A DNA stretch of 64,000 nucleotides from the NCBI RefSeq assembly GCF_049243985.1, contig NC_135373.1, forward strand, positions 9,444,501 through 9,508,500. The letters run 5' to 3'. This DNA comes from Paroedura picta. Taxonomy: Eukaryota > Chordata > Lepidosauria > Squamata > Gekkonidae. Position numbers and translations under genes: made by a program. The notes under the pieces were generated by a model that saw only the letters and a list, made by a program, of their open reading frames with translations, was not told the DNA's origin and ran no database searches. Of the stretch, positions 22,754 to 34,020 are shown piece by piece. Each line of letters begins with the position of its first letter. The stretch's first letter is position 1.

Positions 22754-23511
22754 AGAAACTCCTCTCTCTAGAACAAAAATGCCAAATCTTGCCAAATCCT
22801 TGGCTATGAAGAGCTCCTATTGACTGCGATGGGGCTTCTCTGGGCATGGCCCCAGAGACAGGCAGGAGGGGTTGCTCATGCAAAGGGCGGTGAGGGTGAT
22901 GCTCAGGAACTGAGTGTTTTGCGGCTGCAGCAGCTGATGCTGGTGTGGTCAGGACAGACGGATCCTGATGGGAAAGGAAGGGTGGTGCATGAGGGAATGG
23001 AAAAGAGGCTCCTAAAGGGCACTGAACAGAGATGCCCAAAAGGCAGCTGGGGCCCACCCAGCTGAGCTCAGCACTGCGACTCAGCTGGGGGCGATGGAAG
23101 GCACACTTGCCCAGGCACATGGCAGCATGGGGAGTGGGGTGTGAGGATCCTGCTGGACCATGGGCAGGCCCACGTGTAGCTCTGATGCTGTGATCCCTCA
23201 CACTGCTGGACAACGTGCTAAAGGCAGGCGGAAGGATAAGGCCTTGCCTGTGGCACGATGCGGGCTTGCATGATGGGCATCACGGGGCATGAGATGCCAC
23301 TCCCTTGTCTGTTTTTTGACCGTTTCTTGGAATATCTAAAGAGAGCTGGAAAATTAAGTCTTTTGGCCCAGGCCATGAGAGAGGTTTTGAATGTGGAGCC
23401 ATAACATGTGGAATGTCATTTCTAGGTTCTGCTTCTTCAAAAGGCTTGTGCACATGCGTGCGTGTGCGCATGAGTTTGTATGTGGAGGGCACGGGGACTT
23501 CATTCTTGTAT
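22754..23511. other. Intergenic sequence, nothing recognised
   Basis: GC-moderate sequence with a minus-strand open frame (22725-23213) of no recognisable family, judged non-coding. Confidence 0.4.
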
Positions 23512-23722
23512 TAGGGTTGCCAACCGCCAGTTGGGACCTGAAGAGCTCTCTGAATTACAACTGCTGTACAGGCCACAGAGATCAGTTCCCCTGGAGACAA
23601 TGGCTGCTTCAGAGAATGGTCTCTATGATATTATACAGTGCTCTCCTCTCCAAACCCTCCTCTCCAAACCCTTCAGGTTCCACCAGCTCCGTTTCCCAAT
23701 CTGGAGTTGGAAACTCAATGCT
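23512..23722 (+). mobile_element. GTTGCCA TIR element
   Basis: Left end TTAGGGTTGCCAACCGCCAG, middle CAGTTCCCCTGGAGACAATG, right end CAATCTGGAGTTGGAAACTC. Near full length. Confidence 0.75.
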
Positions 23723-23977
23723 TGTGCACATAATAAGCCCCTCCCAGCCCACAGAAAGCTAAGGTCTCAGGGCATTGTTTTTGCATTACATCCTTCTTAG
23801 ATTGCTGGCTTTCTACAGACTCGGAGATCAGTATTTCTACAGCACCCTGAGTGTACGGAAAGTTTGACTATCAATCTGTCTTGCAGCTATATACAGAATA
23901 TATTACAGTTTCTGGCCAGCCTAGCTCAGCAAGGGTATTGAAGAATTGGCAAAGATGCAGAACAGGGCAATAACAGC

Positions 23978-24595
23978 TGACTCTTCACTTACTTTTTTTT
24001 TTCCGTCGTGGATCCTGCTGAATTCGGATCGATTTGAACTCGGGTCTTCCTCTATCCCCCCCCCCCCCCATTGAAACAAAGGTGTTCTGCACTCAATTGA
24101 GGAAGGTCAGAATGGGGAGGGGAACCAAGCGCAGCAGGAATCTCTTTTCTTGAACAAGGGGGGGGAGGGAGAGAGTTGGAGACAGCAGGGGGGGGGAATA
24201 AATCCAAGATGCAAATCTCTGCAGAGAGAAGTTAGGACTTCTGGAGCGCAGTCACTTTAAGGGAAGCCTTGCAACTGGGAACCAGGAAGTCTTGGAACTG
24301 ACACCCTGGCCAATCAGGGAAGATTGCTTTGATATAGCTTTGGAGGCAGGAAGTTAATTTGCAAAAATCAGAGATCCACACATTTACTGATGGCGATTTT
24401 TCAAATATCGAGGATTATATCCACTCCAGGATATCATGGGGGAAAGGTAGGGTCATTCCAGATCAATCATGCATGTTGCAGAGGGAAAAATTAAAGTGCC
24501 CAAAATCAAAATGGAAATCAAACTCAGTGTAGACGGCAGAGATTTATTTAAGCTGGCAGTGGGTAAAAAGCCCCGTGCAGACTACACCAAAGACG
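23978..24595 (+). mobile_element. TIR element X, copy 3
   Basis: Longest uninterrupted copy: GATCCTGCTGAATTCGGATC, GGAGCGCAGTCACTTTAAGG, ACACCCTGGCCAATCAGGGA, GATTTTTCAAATATCGAGG and GCATGTTGCAGAGGGAAAAA, then the right end near GTAAAAAGCCCCGTGCAGAC. Confidence 0.7.
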
Positions 24596-24737
24596 GTTGA
24601 GGGGAGGGCATACCTATAAGGTAAAATTGTCCAGCAGTTGAGCTCAGGTTAAAATTCAAAACCTGCTCAGTTAAGAAGGGATAAGGAAGCTGAATTGAGC
24701 AACCACCATCAGCCATGGTGGCTAAAGGGGCACTTCA

Positions 24738-24957
24738 AGATTGCCAGCTCCAGATTGGGAAATCCCTGGGGATGTTGGGTGTGAAGACTGAGAAGGCCAG
24801 GGTTTGGGGAGGGGAGGGACTCCGATAAGGTATGATTCCATGGTGTCCACTCCCCAAAGTGGCCATTTTCTCCGGGGGATGTGATCTCTGTCACCTGGAG
24901 GTCAGCTGTAATCGGCTGTAATCACTAGACTTCACCTAAAGGTTGGCAACCCTAGGA
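24738..24957 (-). mobile_element. GTTGCCA TIR element
   Basis: Reverse copy from ATTGCCAGCTCCAGATTGGG to AGGTTGGCAACCCTAG, with both termini visible. Confidence 0.75.
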
Positions 24958-25022
24958 AACCTCCATGTTCAGAGGCAGTTTACAACTCAAACTCAGTTGC
25001 TAGAAAAGGGATCTTTCCTGGG

Positions 25023-25598
25023 TGTAAACTGCACGGAGCTTTGATTCCAACCCCAGATCGATTCAGTCCCTGCCCTCTACACAGAATGCGATTTCCATTT
25101 TGATTTTGGGCGATTTAAATTTTCCTTCTGCAGCAAGAAGGATTGATCCGGAGTGACCCTATCTTTATTGTGCGATATCTCAGAGTGCTTTTAATCCTCA
25201 ATATCCATTTGGGAAAGAAAGCTCCGTGGTAGAGAACCTCTGATAGGCTACACCTGGTCATGTGACACGCTTGCCTTAAAGGAGAAGCCCCTAATTTCTC
25301 TCAACTTCTGTCGGTCCTGGATTTTTATTCTCCCTTCTCTGCCTTTTTCAATCTTCTCCCCCTCCCCTCCAAGAAAAGAAAGAGGCTCCCTGCCTGGCTC
25401 CTTCCCACCCCCCCTTCAAGAAAAGAAAGAAAGAGGCTTGCCCCCCCCCCTTCTGAGCCTCCCTAACCATGTGCAGAAGACTTTCCTGTTTCAATGGGGA
25501 GGAGGGGGTGGGGAGGAAGACCCGAGTTCAAAGTGATCTGAATTCAATAGGATTGACAATGGAATAAAGAAAGCAAGTGCAGACTCTGCCCTGGTTGC
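25023..25598 (-). mobile_element. TIR element X, copy 4
   Basis: Reverse copy. GCGATTTCCATTTTGATTTT, GGATTGATCCGGAGTGACCC and TTCAAAGTGATCTGAATTCA are inverse family blocks. It ends at AAAGCAAGTGCAGACTCTGCC. Confidence 0.65.
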
Positions 25599-25679
25599 TT
25601 CGCACGTAAGCTTTTCCCTGGAGTATCTGTGGGCTACTCTGGGAAAGAGGATGTTTAGAGTTAGAGAATTGGTTGGAAA

Positions 25680-26702
25680 ATTGCACCCAAAGAGTAATTC
25701 TCAAGGCTGTTTCAATCGGATTGGAGGGAGGTGAGTACTGGGGTGCCACAAGCCTCGGTACTGGGCCCGGCACTTTTCAACAGTTTAATCAAAGATCTGC
25801 ATGAGAGAGTGGAGGGACTACTCATTAAATCTGCAGATGACACCCCATTGGGAGGAGCAGGGAAGACCCCAGAAGATAGACATAGAGTTTAATGATATCT
25901 GAGCATGCTGGAAAAGTGGGCACATGAGAACAAGATGCGATTCATTAAGGAGAAGAGCAGAGTTCTACATCTGGGTCACAAAAATGAGAAGCTTGCATTC
26001 TGGATGGGAGGTACACTTCTGGGGAGCAGTGTGCATGAATGAGATCTTGAGGTCATGGATTGCAAGCTAAATATGAGCAGACTGAGAAATGCAGCAGAAA
26101 AGAAGGTTAATGAAGTCTTGGGCTCTGTCAACAGAGGCATCACGTCAAAATCGCAAGATGTCATAGTCCTACCGCATAGTATACTGCATTGGCCAAACTG
26201 TAGCTGGAGTCCTGTATGCAGTTCTGGAGGCCTCCCTTCAAAAAACATGTGGACAACATTGAGAAGGGCAAAGAGAATGATCTGGGGCCAGGGGACCAAG
26301 CCCTAGGAGGAAAGGCTGAGAGACTTGGGAATGTTCAGCCTGGAGGAGGTCAAGAAGCTACATGATTGCTCTCTTTAAGTATTTGAAAGGTTGTCATTTC
26401 GAGAAGGGCAGAGAGTGGTTCCTGTTAGTAGCAGAGGATCATAGGACCCACGATAATGAGTCTAAGCTATATATAGAATGATATCAGGTAGATATCAGAA
26501 AAGAAATTTTCACAGTCAGAGTAGTTCAGCAGTGGAATCAGCTGCCCAAGGAGCCGGCTGCTGGGATTGACCCCGCTCAATGGTGGTCTTCAAGCAGCAT
26601 CTGGACAGATCCTTATCCTGGATGCTTAAAGCTGATCCTGCATTGAGCAGGGGGTGGACTAGATGGCCTGCATGGACCCTTCCCACTCTAGGATTCTATG
26701 AT
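25680..26702 (+). mobile_element. CR1 LINE, about 1 kb, 5'-truncated
   Basis: Covers the ORF2 region from the RT (GTGCCACAAGCCTCGGTACT, where CR1 encodes GVPQGSVLG) to the 3' tail ATTCTATGATT. Frames are heavily broken. It is the longest CR1 in the window. Confidence 0.88.
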
Positions 26703-26739
26703 TTTAGTGTTTTTAAAATTACCATCATCGTGTCTTTAA

Positions 26740-26935
26740 TTTTGCTCCGCTTTTCTCCCCAGTGAAGAACCAGAGTAGCCAGTGTCATTCTGCCCTTCAC
26801 CATTTTATCCTGACAACAACCTTGCAGAGCAGGTCAAGGTGAGAGAGAGAGAGAGACTAACCAAGTTCACTCAGGGAGCTTCAAAGGCAAAGTGGAAGGA
26901 TTTGAACCTTGTAGAGGCAGCTTGGTGTAGGAGGA
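26740..26935 (-). mobile_element. tRNA-derived SINE (GGATAAAAT family)
   Basis: Reverse copy: TTTTATCCTGACAACAACCTTG, a B-box-inverse GGATTTGAACCTTG and the GCAGCTTGGTGTAGGAG head. Confidence 0.6.
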
Positions 26936-27188
26936 CCGCTTTGGGGGATCGAATGACCCTTTCACAGGGATCATGGCAGGGCAAGCAGCTTGGCCGGGGA
27001 GAGAGGTGCCACCACTGTTGCCCCTGCTGGACATGCAGCCCGGCCCAGCCCAGACGCGATGAGAAGCTCTGGGGGCCTCCTGTGTTGCCTCCCCCAAATC
27101 ATGGGTTTTCTTGGCTTCTCCCCCACCCTTCTCTCCAAAGGAGACCCAAAGTGGCCCACATCCCTTTACTGATGTCTCCAAATCAATT

Positions 27189-27284
27189 TTGTCTGAGGAA
27201 GGGTGCATGCAAACGAAAGCTCATGCTTTGAATAAACCTTTGTTGGTCTTAAAAATGCCCTTGGACTCAATTTCTGTTCTTCCA
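27189..27284 (+). mobile_element. Penelope-like element 3' tail
   Basis: CTGAGGAAGGGTGCATGC, then GAAAGCTCATGCTTTGAATAAA and TTGTTGGTCTTAAAAATGCC. Same tail family as 32815-32937. Confidence 0.6.
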
Positions 27285-27522
27285 AATCATTGGTTTTCGT
27301 TACTCGGTTCGTACCCTGCCCTTCTCTCCAAGGGGGTCACAAAGTGGCCGACACTGCTTCTCTTCCATTTCGTCCACACAACAGCCCTGCGGGGTAGATC
27401 GAGATAGAGCGTTCGTCTGTCTGGAGCAGTGGAAAAGAGTGAGATCGGCATGGTGGGACAAGAGGCAGAACTGAACTGAGAAACCCTGGGGAAAAAAACA
27501 ATTTCACACATAATATACAATA

Positions 27523-27803
27523 AAGGTAAAGGTATCCCCTGTGCAAGCACCGAGTCATGTCTGACCCTTGGAGTAACGCCCTCTAGCGTTTTCATGGCAG
27601 ACTCAATACAGGGTGGTTTGCCAGTGCCCTCCCCAGTCATTACCGTTGACCCCCCAGCAAGCTGGGTACTCATTTTACCGACCTCGGAAGGATGGAAGGC
27701 TGAGTCAACCTTGAGCCAACTGCTGGGATCGAACTCCCAACCTCATGGGCAGACAGCTTCAGACAGCATGTCGCTGCCTTACCACTCTGCACCACAAGAG
27801 GCT
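27523..27803 (-). mobile_element. tRNA-derived SINE (CCTTTACC-tailed family)
   Basis: Reverse copy from AAAGGTAAAGGTATCCCCTG to the tRNA-like head inverse CACTCTGCACCACAAGAGGC. Approximate target duplication of ATACACAAT type. It splits a hAT family C element. Confidence 0.88.
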
Positions 27804-28000
27804 GTCTTACAATACACAATACAAAACCTTTAATGGCATTCAAAAACAATTTATATACCTTCCTGAACAATGGATCTTCACGCCATTGGTCAGTTTGGGT
27901 TGAACGTCTGTGAAAGATCGCTTGCATCGCTTTATGGTTGGGGGGGTCACCACAACAGGAGGAACTGCATTAGGAAGGTTGAGAGCCACCGTTGTAATGG

Positions 28001-28635
28001 CATGTTATCACCTCCGCACCAAGAAAAGATCCAGCTGCCCATTTCTACATACTACACTTCTGTGAAAGCAGTCGAGCCTTGCTTTTTCTCTCCAAATTGT
28101 CGGCAGCTCTTTCCGAGAGAACGAGGAAGCGGGAGGCAGGTGGGGAGGGCTTCACCCTGCTCCCCCCATGCCGCATCAGAAAGAAAGGACAGGTGGCCAT
28201 GAGGTTGCCCTCTACACTGGCGTTTGGTGCCACCTTCTGGACGAACATTGCAATGGCCACGAGCATCCCACCTGTAAACTCTCCCTAGAGCTTCACCCCA
28301 AGTGCCCTCCTCTCAAGAAACTAGAATCGCATCTCAGATTGTAAGCAGTGACTTCTTCGGGGAGTAGAAAGTTACAGCTCTTCAAGACATTGAATCACAT
28401 CTCCATTTCCTGCTTTACCTTGACATTACCTGAGCCTCAGTGAAAGCTAGGCAGTGTTCCCTCTTATTAGTGCATTGAAGTCACAGATGAAAGGTGGATT
28501 TCCTGATACTGAAGGAGGGTTAATGACGGCAAGGGAAATGTTTGGGGGGGGGGAGAGGGGAGGGATTAGAGGAAAGGGATCTCGGATTCAGCCTCAGCTT
28601 GCTGTGCCCTTCATTCTACTTAAGCAACAGGGAAT
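28001..28635. other. Intergenic sequence, nothing recognised
   Basis: No repeat, gene or RNA signal recognised. Confidence 0.4.
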
Positions 28636-29160
28636 GTTTTTTTTTATTATTATTGCATTTGTGCTTGTTTGGGGGGTTTCTTGCTGACAAATAAGCAAAT
28701 ATTTCATTTGCAGAAGGCCCCGTTCCTGTTAGTTCAGGGCGGTTAGCAACACTTTAAAACAGGACGCAGTAAGCAATTAATCAACAAAACAGAAAATCCT
28801 TCATTAAAAGCACTTCCTATTATTTTTCTTCCTTTGGGGATTCGTCAGGCTCGGGAGGGCTCCTGTCGGGAGATGTTTCAAATACAGAGGCCGGCATCCT
28901 CAGGGGTTATTACCTGGCTTCAACCACAGGCGTGGTGGGACAGCTCAGCTTTGCAGGCCCTCTGGAATTGCTTCGTGATCTCTTCAGGCGAGTGTTCCAC
29001 CAGGCTGGGGCCAGGGACAAAAAAGCCCTGCCCCTGGTCGAGGCCAGTTTTATCTCTTTGGACCCAGGAACCCTAAACAGATTTAGAATGCCTGTTCTTT
29101 GGGGAATAGAGGGAAGGGGGTGGTCCTGAAGATACAGGTTTCCCAGACCATTAAGGGATG
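28636..29160 (-). mobile_element. L2-like LINE 3' end
   Basis: Starts with a T-rich inverse tail (TTTATTATTATTGC). Read in reverse it carries the C-terminal coding block with CLASTRGRAF-like sequence (29000-29060) seen also at 57046-57300. Confidence 0.6.
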
Positions 29161-29167
29161 TGAATAT

Positions 29168-29318
29168 AAGAGTCACAGAATCACAGAACTGGAAGGGGCC
29201 ATACAGGCCACCTAGTCCAATCCAGGATCAGCCTAAAGCCCCCACGATAAGTATCTGTCCAGCCGCTGTCTGAAGACAACCAGTGAGAGGGAGCTCCCCA
29301 CCTCCTCAAGCAGCCTAT
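29168..29318 (-). mobile_element. CR1 LINE 3' fragment
   Basis: ACAGAATCACAGAACTGGAA, CCATACAGGCCACCTAGTCC and GAGCTCCCCACCTCCTCAAG are the inverse CR1 3' UTR. Confidence 0.85.
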
Positions 29319-29329
29319 GTCTGCAGATT

Positions 29330-29875
29330 GCCACTTTTGATATCTACTCCCTTATCTTCCCTGAAATTCAGGTCAGGGTCACTGGCCTGTAGCTTCCCAG
29401 GTCATCTCTCCTCCCTTTTTTTGAAGATTGGGATGACATTCACTCTCCCCCAGTCTTCTGGGACATCTCCAGTCGTCCAAGAGGTCCAAAAGAAGATGAA
29501 CAAAGGTTCTGCCATATTTCCAGAAAGTTCTTTAAGCATTCTTGGGGCACACCATCTGGCCCAGGGGATTTGAACTCATCCAGAGTATTCAGTTGCCTCT
29601 TGTAAACCTCTCTGTCCAGGTCAGCCCTCCACCCAGACACCATAGCTTGCCTACTACCATTCCCAGACGTGTCTATATTCTTCCAGGAAAACACAGAGGC
29701 AAAATAGGTATGGAGCCTTTCTGCTTTCTCTCTGTCCTCTCTGAGTCTCTCCATCTTCACCCAACAGCGGGCCTATTGCCTCGCTTACCTTATGTTTGCT
29801 CCTCACATATCTGAATAAGCTTTTCTTGTTATAATGGACTTCCCTGGTCAGTCTCATCTTACTCCTAGCTTAATC
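29330..29875 (-). mobile_element. CR1/L3-type LINE reverse-transcriptase fragment
   Basis: The minus-strand translation includes EREKAERLHTYFASVF-like residues and the RT motif FKSPGPDGVP (29560-29590), which is characteristic of the N-terminal part of the CR1-clade RT. Frames are broken. Confidence 0.75.
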
Positions 29876-29992
29876 CCTTTGGAGAGAGGGGGTGACATGT
29901 CACTTCTGAGGCCAGCTGACATCAGGGTTATCTCAAAGCTGGCAAATTTTTTCAGGAGTTTATGCCATAGTCAAAAGGTTGGAAAACGTCTG
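29876..29992 (-). mobile_element. hAT fragment (family D)
   Basis: GACATGTCACTTCTGAGGCC, CATAGTCAAAAGGTTGGAAAA. The block recurs at 40755-40880, 47190-47345, 48500-48745 and 60590-60660. Confidence 0.45.
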
Positions 29993-30211
29993 CCAAAGTG
30001 TTTCCAAAGCAAGAGATGTTCAGAGGTGGCTTACCATCACCTGTCTCTGCACCTCCTTGCTGGTCTCTCATCTATGTACAAACTGGGGCCATTCCCTGCT
30101 TCATTTCCACAATCTGAAAAAAAAAATCAGGCTAGCCCATGCTATCTAGGTCAACATGCTCCATTATATGCTACACTTTGATTCTACAATAGTAGCCATT
30201 TTTGTGAGCCA

Positions 30212-30432
30212 TTTTTGTATTTATACCCTACTTTTCTTCCCCAGTGGACACCCAGAGTGGCTTACAAATCCTGATCTCCCCTTATTTTTATCCACACAAG
30301 GACAATCCTGTGTGATTGATTAGGGCAAGATTTTGCAGCTGGCCCAGGGTCACCCAGCAAGCTTCCGTGGCAGAGAGGAGATTTGAACCTGTGTCTCCCA
30401 GATCCTAATCCGACACTCGAACCACACCTAGA
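30212..30432 (-). mobile_element. tRNA-derived SINE (GGATAAAAT family)
   Basis: TACCCTACTTTTCTTCCCCAG, GGCCCAGGGTCACCCAGCAAG, GGAGATTTGAACCTGTGTCT (inverse B-box region), ending CACTCGAACCACACC. Confidence 0.8.
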
Positions 30433-31904
30433 GATGCCAACTGGCCAGGAGAAAAAAAGTTCTGATCCTTTCGTAGAGTCCTTATGTGTGGAAATGAGCA
30501 GGCAAAGAAAGAAGCAACTAATTTCCCTTGATATTTTTGACGGATTAAAGAGATTACTAGGGGGGTTGGTTTAAATGATGGCAGCTGGAACTGTGCCAGC
30601 TCTCAGGGGGTATAGTAGCGAATAAGCCAGCATTCTCTCCGGTGACATTTCACCCTCACAACAATCCTGTGAGGTAGGCTAGGCTGAGAGGTTGTGACTT
30701 CGGGCCAGACAACTATCTAGACGACTATCTAATTAATTGTTGGGAGCATATTTTTCATGCAAAAAAATAGACATACAGAAAAGAAATTGTAGATAGCAAT
30801 ATGGGAACTGCTATTCATTATATAATAGAATTAAATATCTGTAACACAAATAAAGCCTCACTGGGGTGGTGGGAGGAGTTGGGACTCATTGCCTACCTGA
30901 CTGGGCCATTGGGGAGTCAGTCATACCAAAGCACCAATTAGGCAGGAAAAGCCCCATCCCTGACTGTCTCCCCTTCCACCTTCCTACTGCACAAAAAGGT
31001 AGCAGTCAGGTAAGGTGGACCCCATCATGAGCAGCCCTGCCGTGGCTTCACCAGAGGTGCCAGGGGTGGGGGAGAGGAGGCTGGGAGCCCCTGCCAGAGT
31101 TCACCCCCACCCTGAGCAACCCTGCCATGTTCTTAACAGGCCTCGCCAGAGCTGCCCAGTGGGGAAGCCTGGAACCTGTTGGATTTTCTGTACAACGGGT
31201 TTTTCCGCTAGTAGATTAATAAAGATCTAGAATGATCCCCTCATCTTCAAGTTCTCAACATAAATCGCCCTATCTCCCTCTCATCTGAATCTTAAACATT
31301 ATTTAATATTTAACAAAGTTTATTGCTATATTATCACTGTGTCAATACTTCCTTGATCGCTACTTATTCCAACGCATCCCTTGGTAGCCTTTACAAATCT
31401 AGACGGAAACTTGAACAAAAACACTGTTTTACTATAAATCAAAATAAGAATTCAGCATAAATCAGGTATCAATAGGGGAACACTGAAGAAAATACAAATT
31501 GGCGTGATGTAACTTCTAATTCCATAGACATTTTCTGAGTGCTGCGAAACATAATAAATCAGGCATTCGGCTAGCCATCAAAACTGATGGGCCCTACGCT
31601 CGTAAATAATAATTTTCCCTTCACACGGCTCAGTGCCTCGCATGAAGTGGGCCCTCGTTTATGAAAGCTTTCGCCGGTGGAGGCCCAAGTCTTGAAGAAG
31701 CTCTTGTGTTTTGTTTTGCTTTGCAATGCCAGAGACTTTCAAACTGGCCTTGGCACAACTCTAGGATTCCTATAGGGTCACCAGATAGAATCGGTCTTAC
31801 GGTGGGGAGACTTGGGGCATCGTCCAGGAGCTCCCTAACATGTTGACATCAGGTGAAAATGATGTCAGCCTATTGAAGACATGGCGGTGGTGAGGAATGC
31901 TCCA
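30433..31904. other. Intergenic sequence, nothing recognised
   Basis: AT-rich with no recognised family. A GGTAAGG donor-like site (31010) and an AACAG acceptor-like site (31139) do not bound an open frame, so no exon is called. Confidence 0.4.
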
Positions 31905-32292
31905 GTTTGGTGTAGTGGTTAGGAGCGTGGACTTCTAATCTGGCAAGCCAGGTTCAATTCTGCACTCTCCCACATGCAGCCAGCTGGGCTCGCCACAGTG
32001 CTGATAAAACTGTTCTGACTGAGCAGGAATATCGGGGCTCTGACAGCCTCACCCACCTCACAGGGTGTCTGTTGTGGGGAGAGGAAAGGGAAGGTGTCTG
32101 GAAGCCACTTTGAGACTCCTTCGGGTAGAGAAAAGCAGCATATAAGAACCAACTCTTCTTATTCAGCGATATTAGGGCTTTCTCAGCCTCACCCACCTCA
32201 CAGGGTGTCTGTTGTGGGGAGAGGAAAGGGAAGGTGTCTGGAAGCCACTTTGAGACTCCTTCGGGTAGAGAAAAGCAGCATATAAGAACCAA
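31905..32292 (+). mobile_element. CTT-tailed SINE with one duplicated 3' module
   Basis: Full SINE at 31905-32160 (TTGGTGTAGTGGTTAGGAGC head, tail AACCAACTCTTCTT) followed by a second 3' module at 32165-32292. The shared block from TCTGTTGTGGGGAGAGGAAA is nearly identical in both. Confidence 0.9.
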
Positions 32293-32377
32293 CTCTTCTT
32301 CTTCTTCTTCTTCTTCTTCTTCTTCTTCTTCTTCTTCTTCTTCTTCTTCTTCTTCTTCTTCTTCTTCTTCTTCTTCT
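32293..32377. repeat. (CTT)n microsatellite
   Basis: About 28 CTT units at the 3' end of the preceding SINE; it is the expanded SINE tail. Confidence 0.97.
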
Positions 32378-32579
32378 CTGGCTTTTCAGCAAAACTCCAG
32401 AGCACACATTCTCAACTTTTTACCTGTAGAGACACCCCTGAAACATTCTTCAGGTTTTGAGAAGCCCCAAAAGTGGCCCGATCGTGCAGAATATGGTTGG
32501 GAAGCAGAGCTGTGTATATGTCCACCCAGGGTCCCTCGCCTTCCCATCATTGGCCATTTGATGTGACCATATGTGGTCA

Positions 32580-32937
32580 TCTTCGTTAGACTATAATCTT
32601 CTTACATGACAGGAAATATATAGCAAAAATCAATTCTGTTACATCAGTAGACTGTGTCAACCAAATACAGCCAATGATCAACCTTTGTCAAAACAGCCAA
32701 ACAATCCCGTTTTGACAAAGGTTTATCATTGGCGGTATTTGGGTGTGACACAGTCTACTGATGTAACAGAATTGATTTTTGCTATACACTCCCTGTCATG
32801 TAAGAAGATCATAGTCTGATGAAGAGTGCTTGCACTCGAAAGCTCACGCCCTGAATAAATCTTTGTTGGTCTTAAAGGTGCTCTCTGGACTTTGATTTTA
32901 TTATGCCACTTCAGACCAACACGGCTACCCATTCGAA
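32580..32937 (+). mobile_element. Penelope-like element remnant with inverted arms
   Basis: Two ~115-base arms (32580-32694 and 32709-32824) are highly complementary around a 14-base loop. They are followed by a CTGATGA-stem-GAAA core (32816-32841) and the shared tail to ACACGGCTACCCATTCGA. Inverted terminal repeats with hammerhead motifs are known for Penelope-like elements. Only the end region survives. Confidence 0.6.
32816..32841 (+). ncRNA. Hammerhead-ribozyme-like core motif
   Basis: CTGATGA, then AGAGTGC TT GCACTC forming a 6-bp stem II with a two-base loop, then GAAA: the conserved hammerhead core spacing. A convincing stem III and cleavage triplet could not be placed by eye, so activity is unproven and it may be decayed. 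Confidence 0.45.
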
Positions 32938-32969
32938 TATATGGTCATATCACCCAATAAATGAATTCC

Positions 32970-33310
32970 AAAATTTATTTATTTATTTGTTTGTTTATAT
33001 ATTGAATTTATATACCACCCTCCCCGAAGGCTCAGGGCGGTTCACATGAAACAAGAAAAAGATACAGGTAACATGATTTATAGTAACAACAAGGTGATAA
33101 CAATAATGTTAACATAACAACAACATTAAAGAATGGTGGAAACTGTAAGGAGCCTCAGCTCAACTCTTACTGGGGCCCAGTAGGTTGGGCAGATTGGTGT
33201 CAGTCATAGTAGGAGCGGGGGGCTTGGGGGGGCCTATGGGAAGTGACGGTTTCGGTCGACCTCAACCAAATGCCTGGCGGAGGAGCTCCCTTTTGCAGGC
33301 CCTTTAGAAC
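32970..33310 (-). mobile_element. L2-like LINE 3' end
   Basis: Inverse tail (ATTTATTTATTTG), ACCACCCTCCCCGAAGGCTC and AATGCCTGGCGGAGGAGCTC, matching the copies at 38408-38730 and 59803-60052. Confidence 0.75.
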
Positions 33311-33410
33311 TGTTCAGGTTTATTAAAAATTAACTCCCACCCACTTGGGAAACCCTTCCAGGGTCATCACGAAACCCCAGGGTTTCACAAAACCCTCATT
33401 AAGAAAGCCT

Positions 33411-34020
33411 GATCAAGCGTTCTGCGCCCAAACCAAACCAGGAGCCGTGGCTCACACCTGCTCCCCCCACCCAAAACTTGTGGAACTGCATTTTGTGGTT
33501 CTGCCACCTGCACACACCTGCACACATGGTGCCTGCTCCCCTCTCATCCAAAACTTGCAGAGACTCCATTTGCAGCTCTGCTACCTGCCCATGACCACTG
33601 CACCTGCTCCCCCCCACGTGAAACCTGCAAGGCTGTTGTTGGCAGAGCCACACAAAGCGGCTGCACAAGCTTCAGGGGCAGGGGCACTAGCGTAAGGGTG
33701 GCGGGTGGCGTCTATGGGTGGCAGAGCCACAAATGGAAGCTCAGCAATTTTCAGAGGGAGGGATTGTGGGGAGGGGATTCCCCCTGCTTTCTTGAGCCTT
33801 TGAAGTGGGGGGAAAGGTCCCAAAGCAGGGAATCCCCAGGCCCCAGTGGGGGTCTGGCATCCCTAGATTCATATGAAACCTACGTGGGGGTTGGTGAAAT
33901 CTGTGTTATGTAAGCCTGTGCTGGGGGAAAGGGATTGGGGAGCTAGCTGTGATCAGACTGCAAATACTTAGATAGACCTTATGTAGACAAACCAGGCTAA
34001 CAGATAGCTGATGTCTATGT
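33411..34020. other. Intergenic sequence, nothing recognised
   Basis: Contains short imperfect repeats of CCACCTGCACACACCTGC type (33470-33680) but no named element. Confidence 0.4.

Larger units (their letters stand above)
26938..28000 (-). mobile_element. hAT element (family C), broken up by insertions
   Basis: Pieces at about 26938-27010, 27330-27490 and 27804-28000 read on the minus strand like the element at 43484-43851 (for example CGATCTCACTCTTTTCCACT and ATGGATCTTCACGCCATTGG inverse). Insertions between them include a Penelope-like tail (27189-27284) and a tRNA-SINE (27523-27803). Confidence 0.5.
32395..33410 (-). mobile_element. hAT element (family D) broken by two insertions
   Basis: Outer parts match the copy at 59040-59430: AAGCCCCAAAAGTGGCCCGA / CAGAATATGGTTGGGAAGCA at the left and CCACTTGGGAAACCCTTCCA / CAGGGTTTCACAAAACCC at the right. 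A Penelope-like unit (32580-32937) and a LINE (32970-33310) interrupt it. Strand is arbitrary. Confidence 0.5.

Noticed and set aside
31000-31220. Exon between donor-like and acceptor-like sites
   Set aside because: The order is donor then acceptor, with no open frame linking outward and no family match.
32172-32566. Open frames rich in Lys, Arg or Ser
   Set aside because: Produced by the (CTT)n tail of a SINE.
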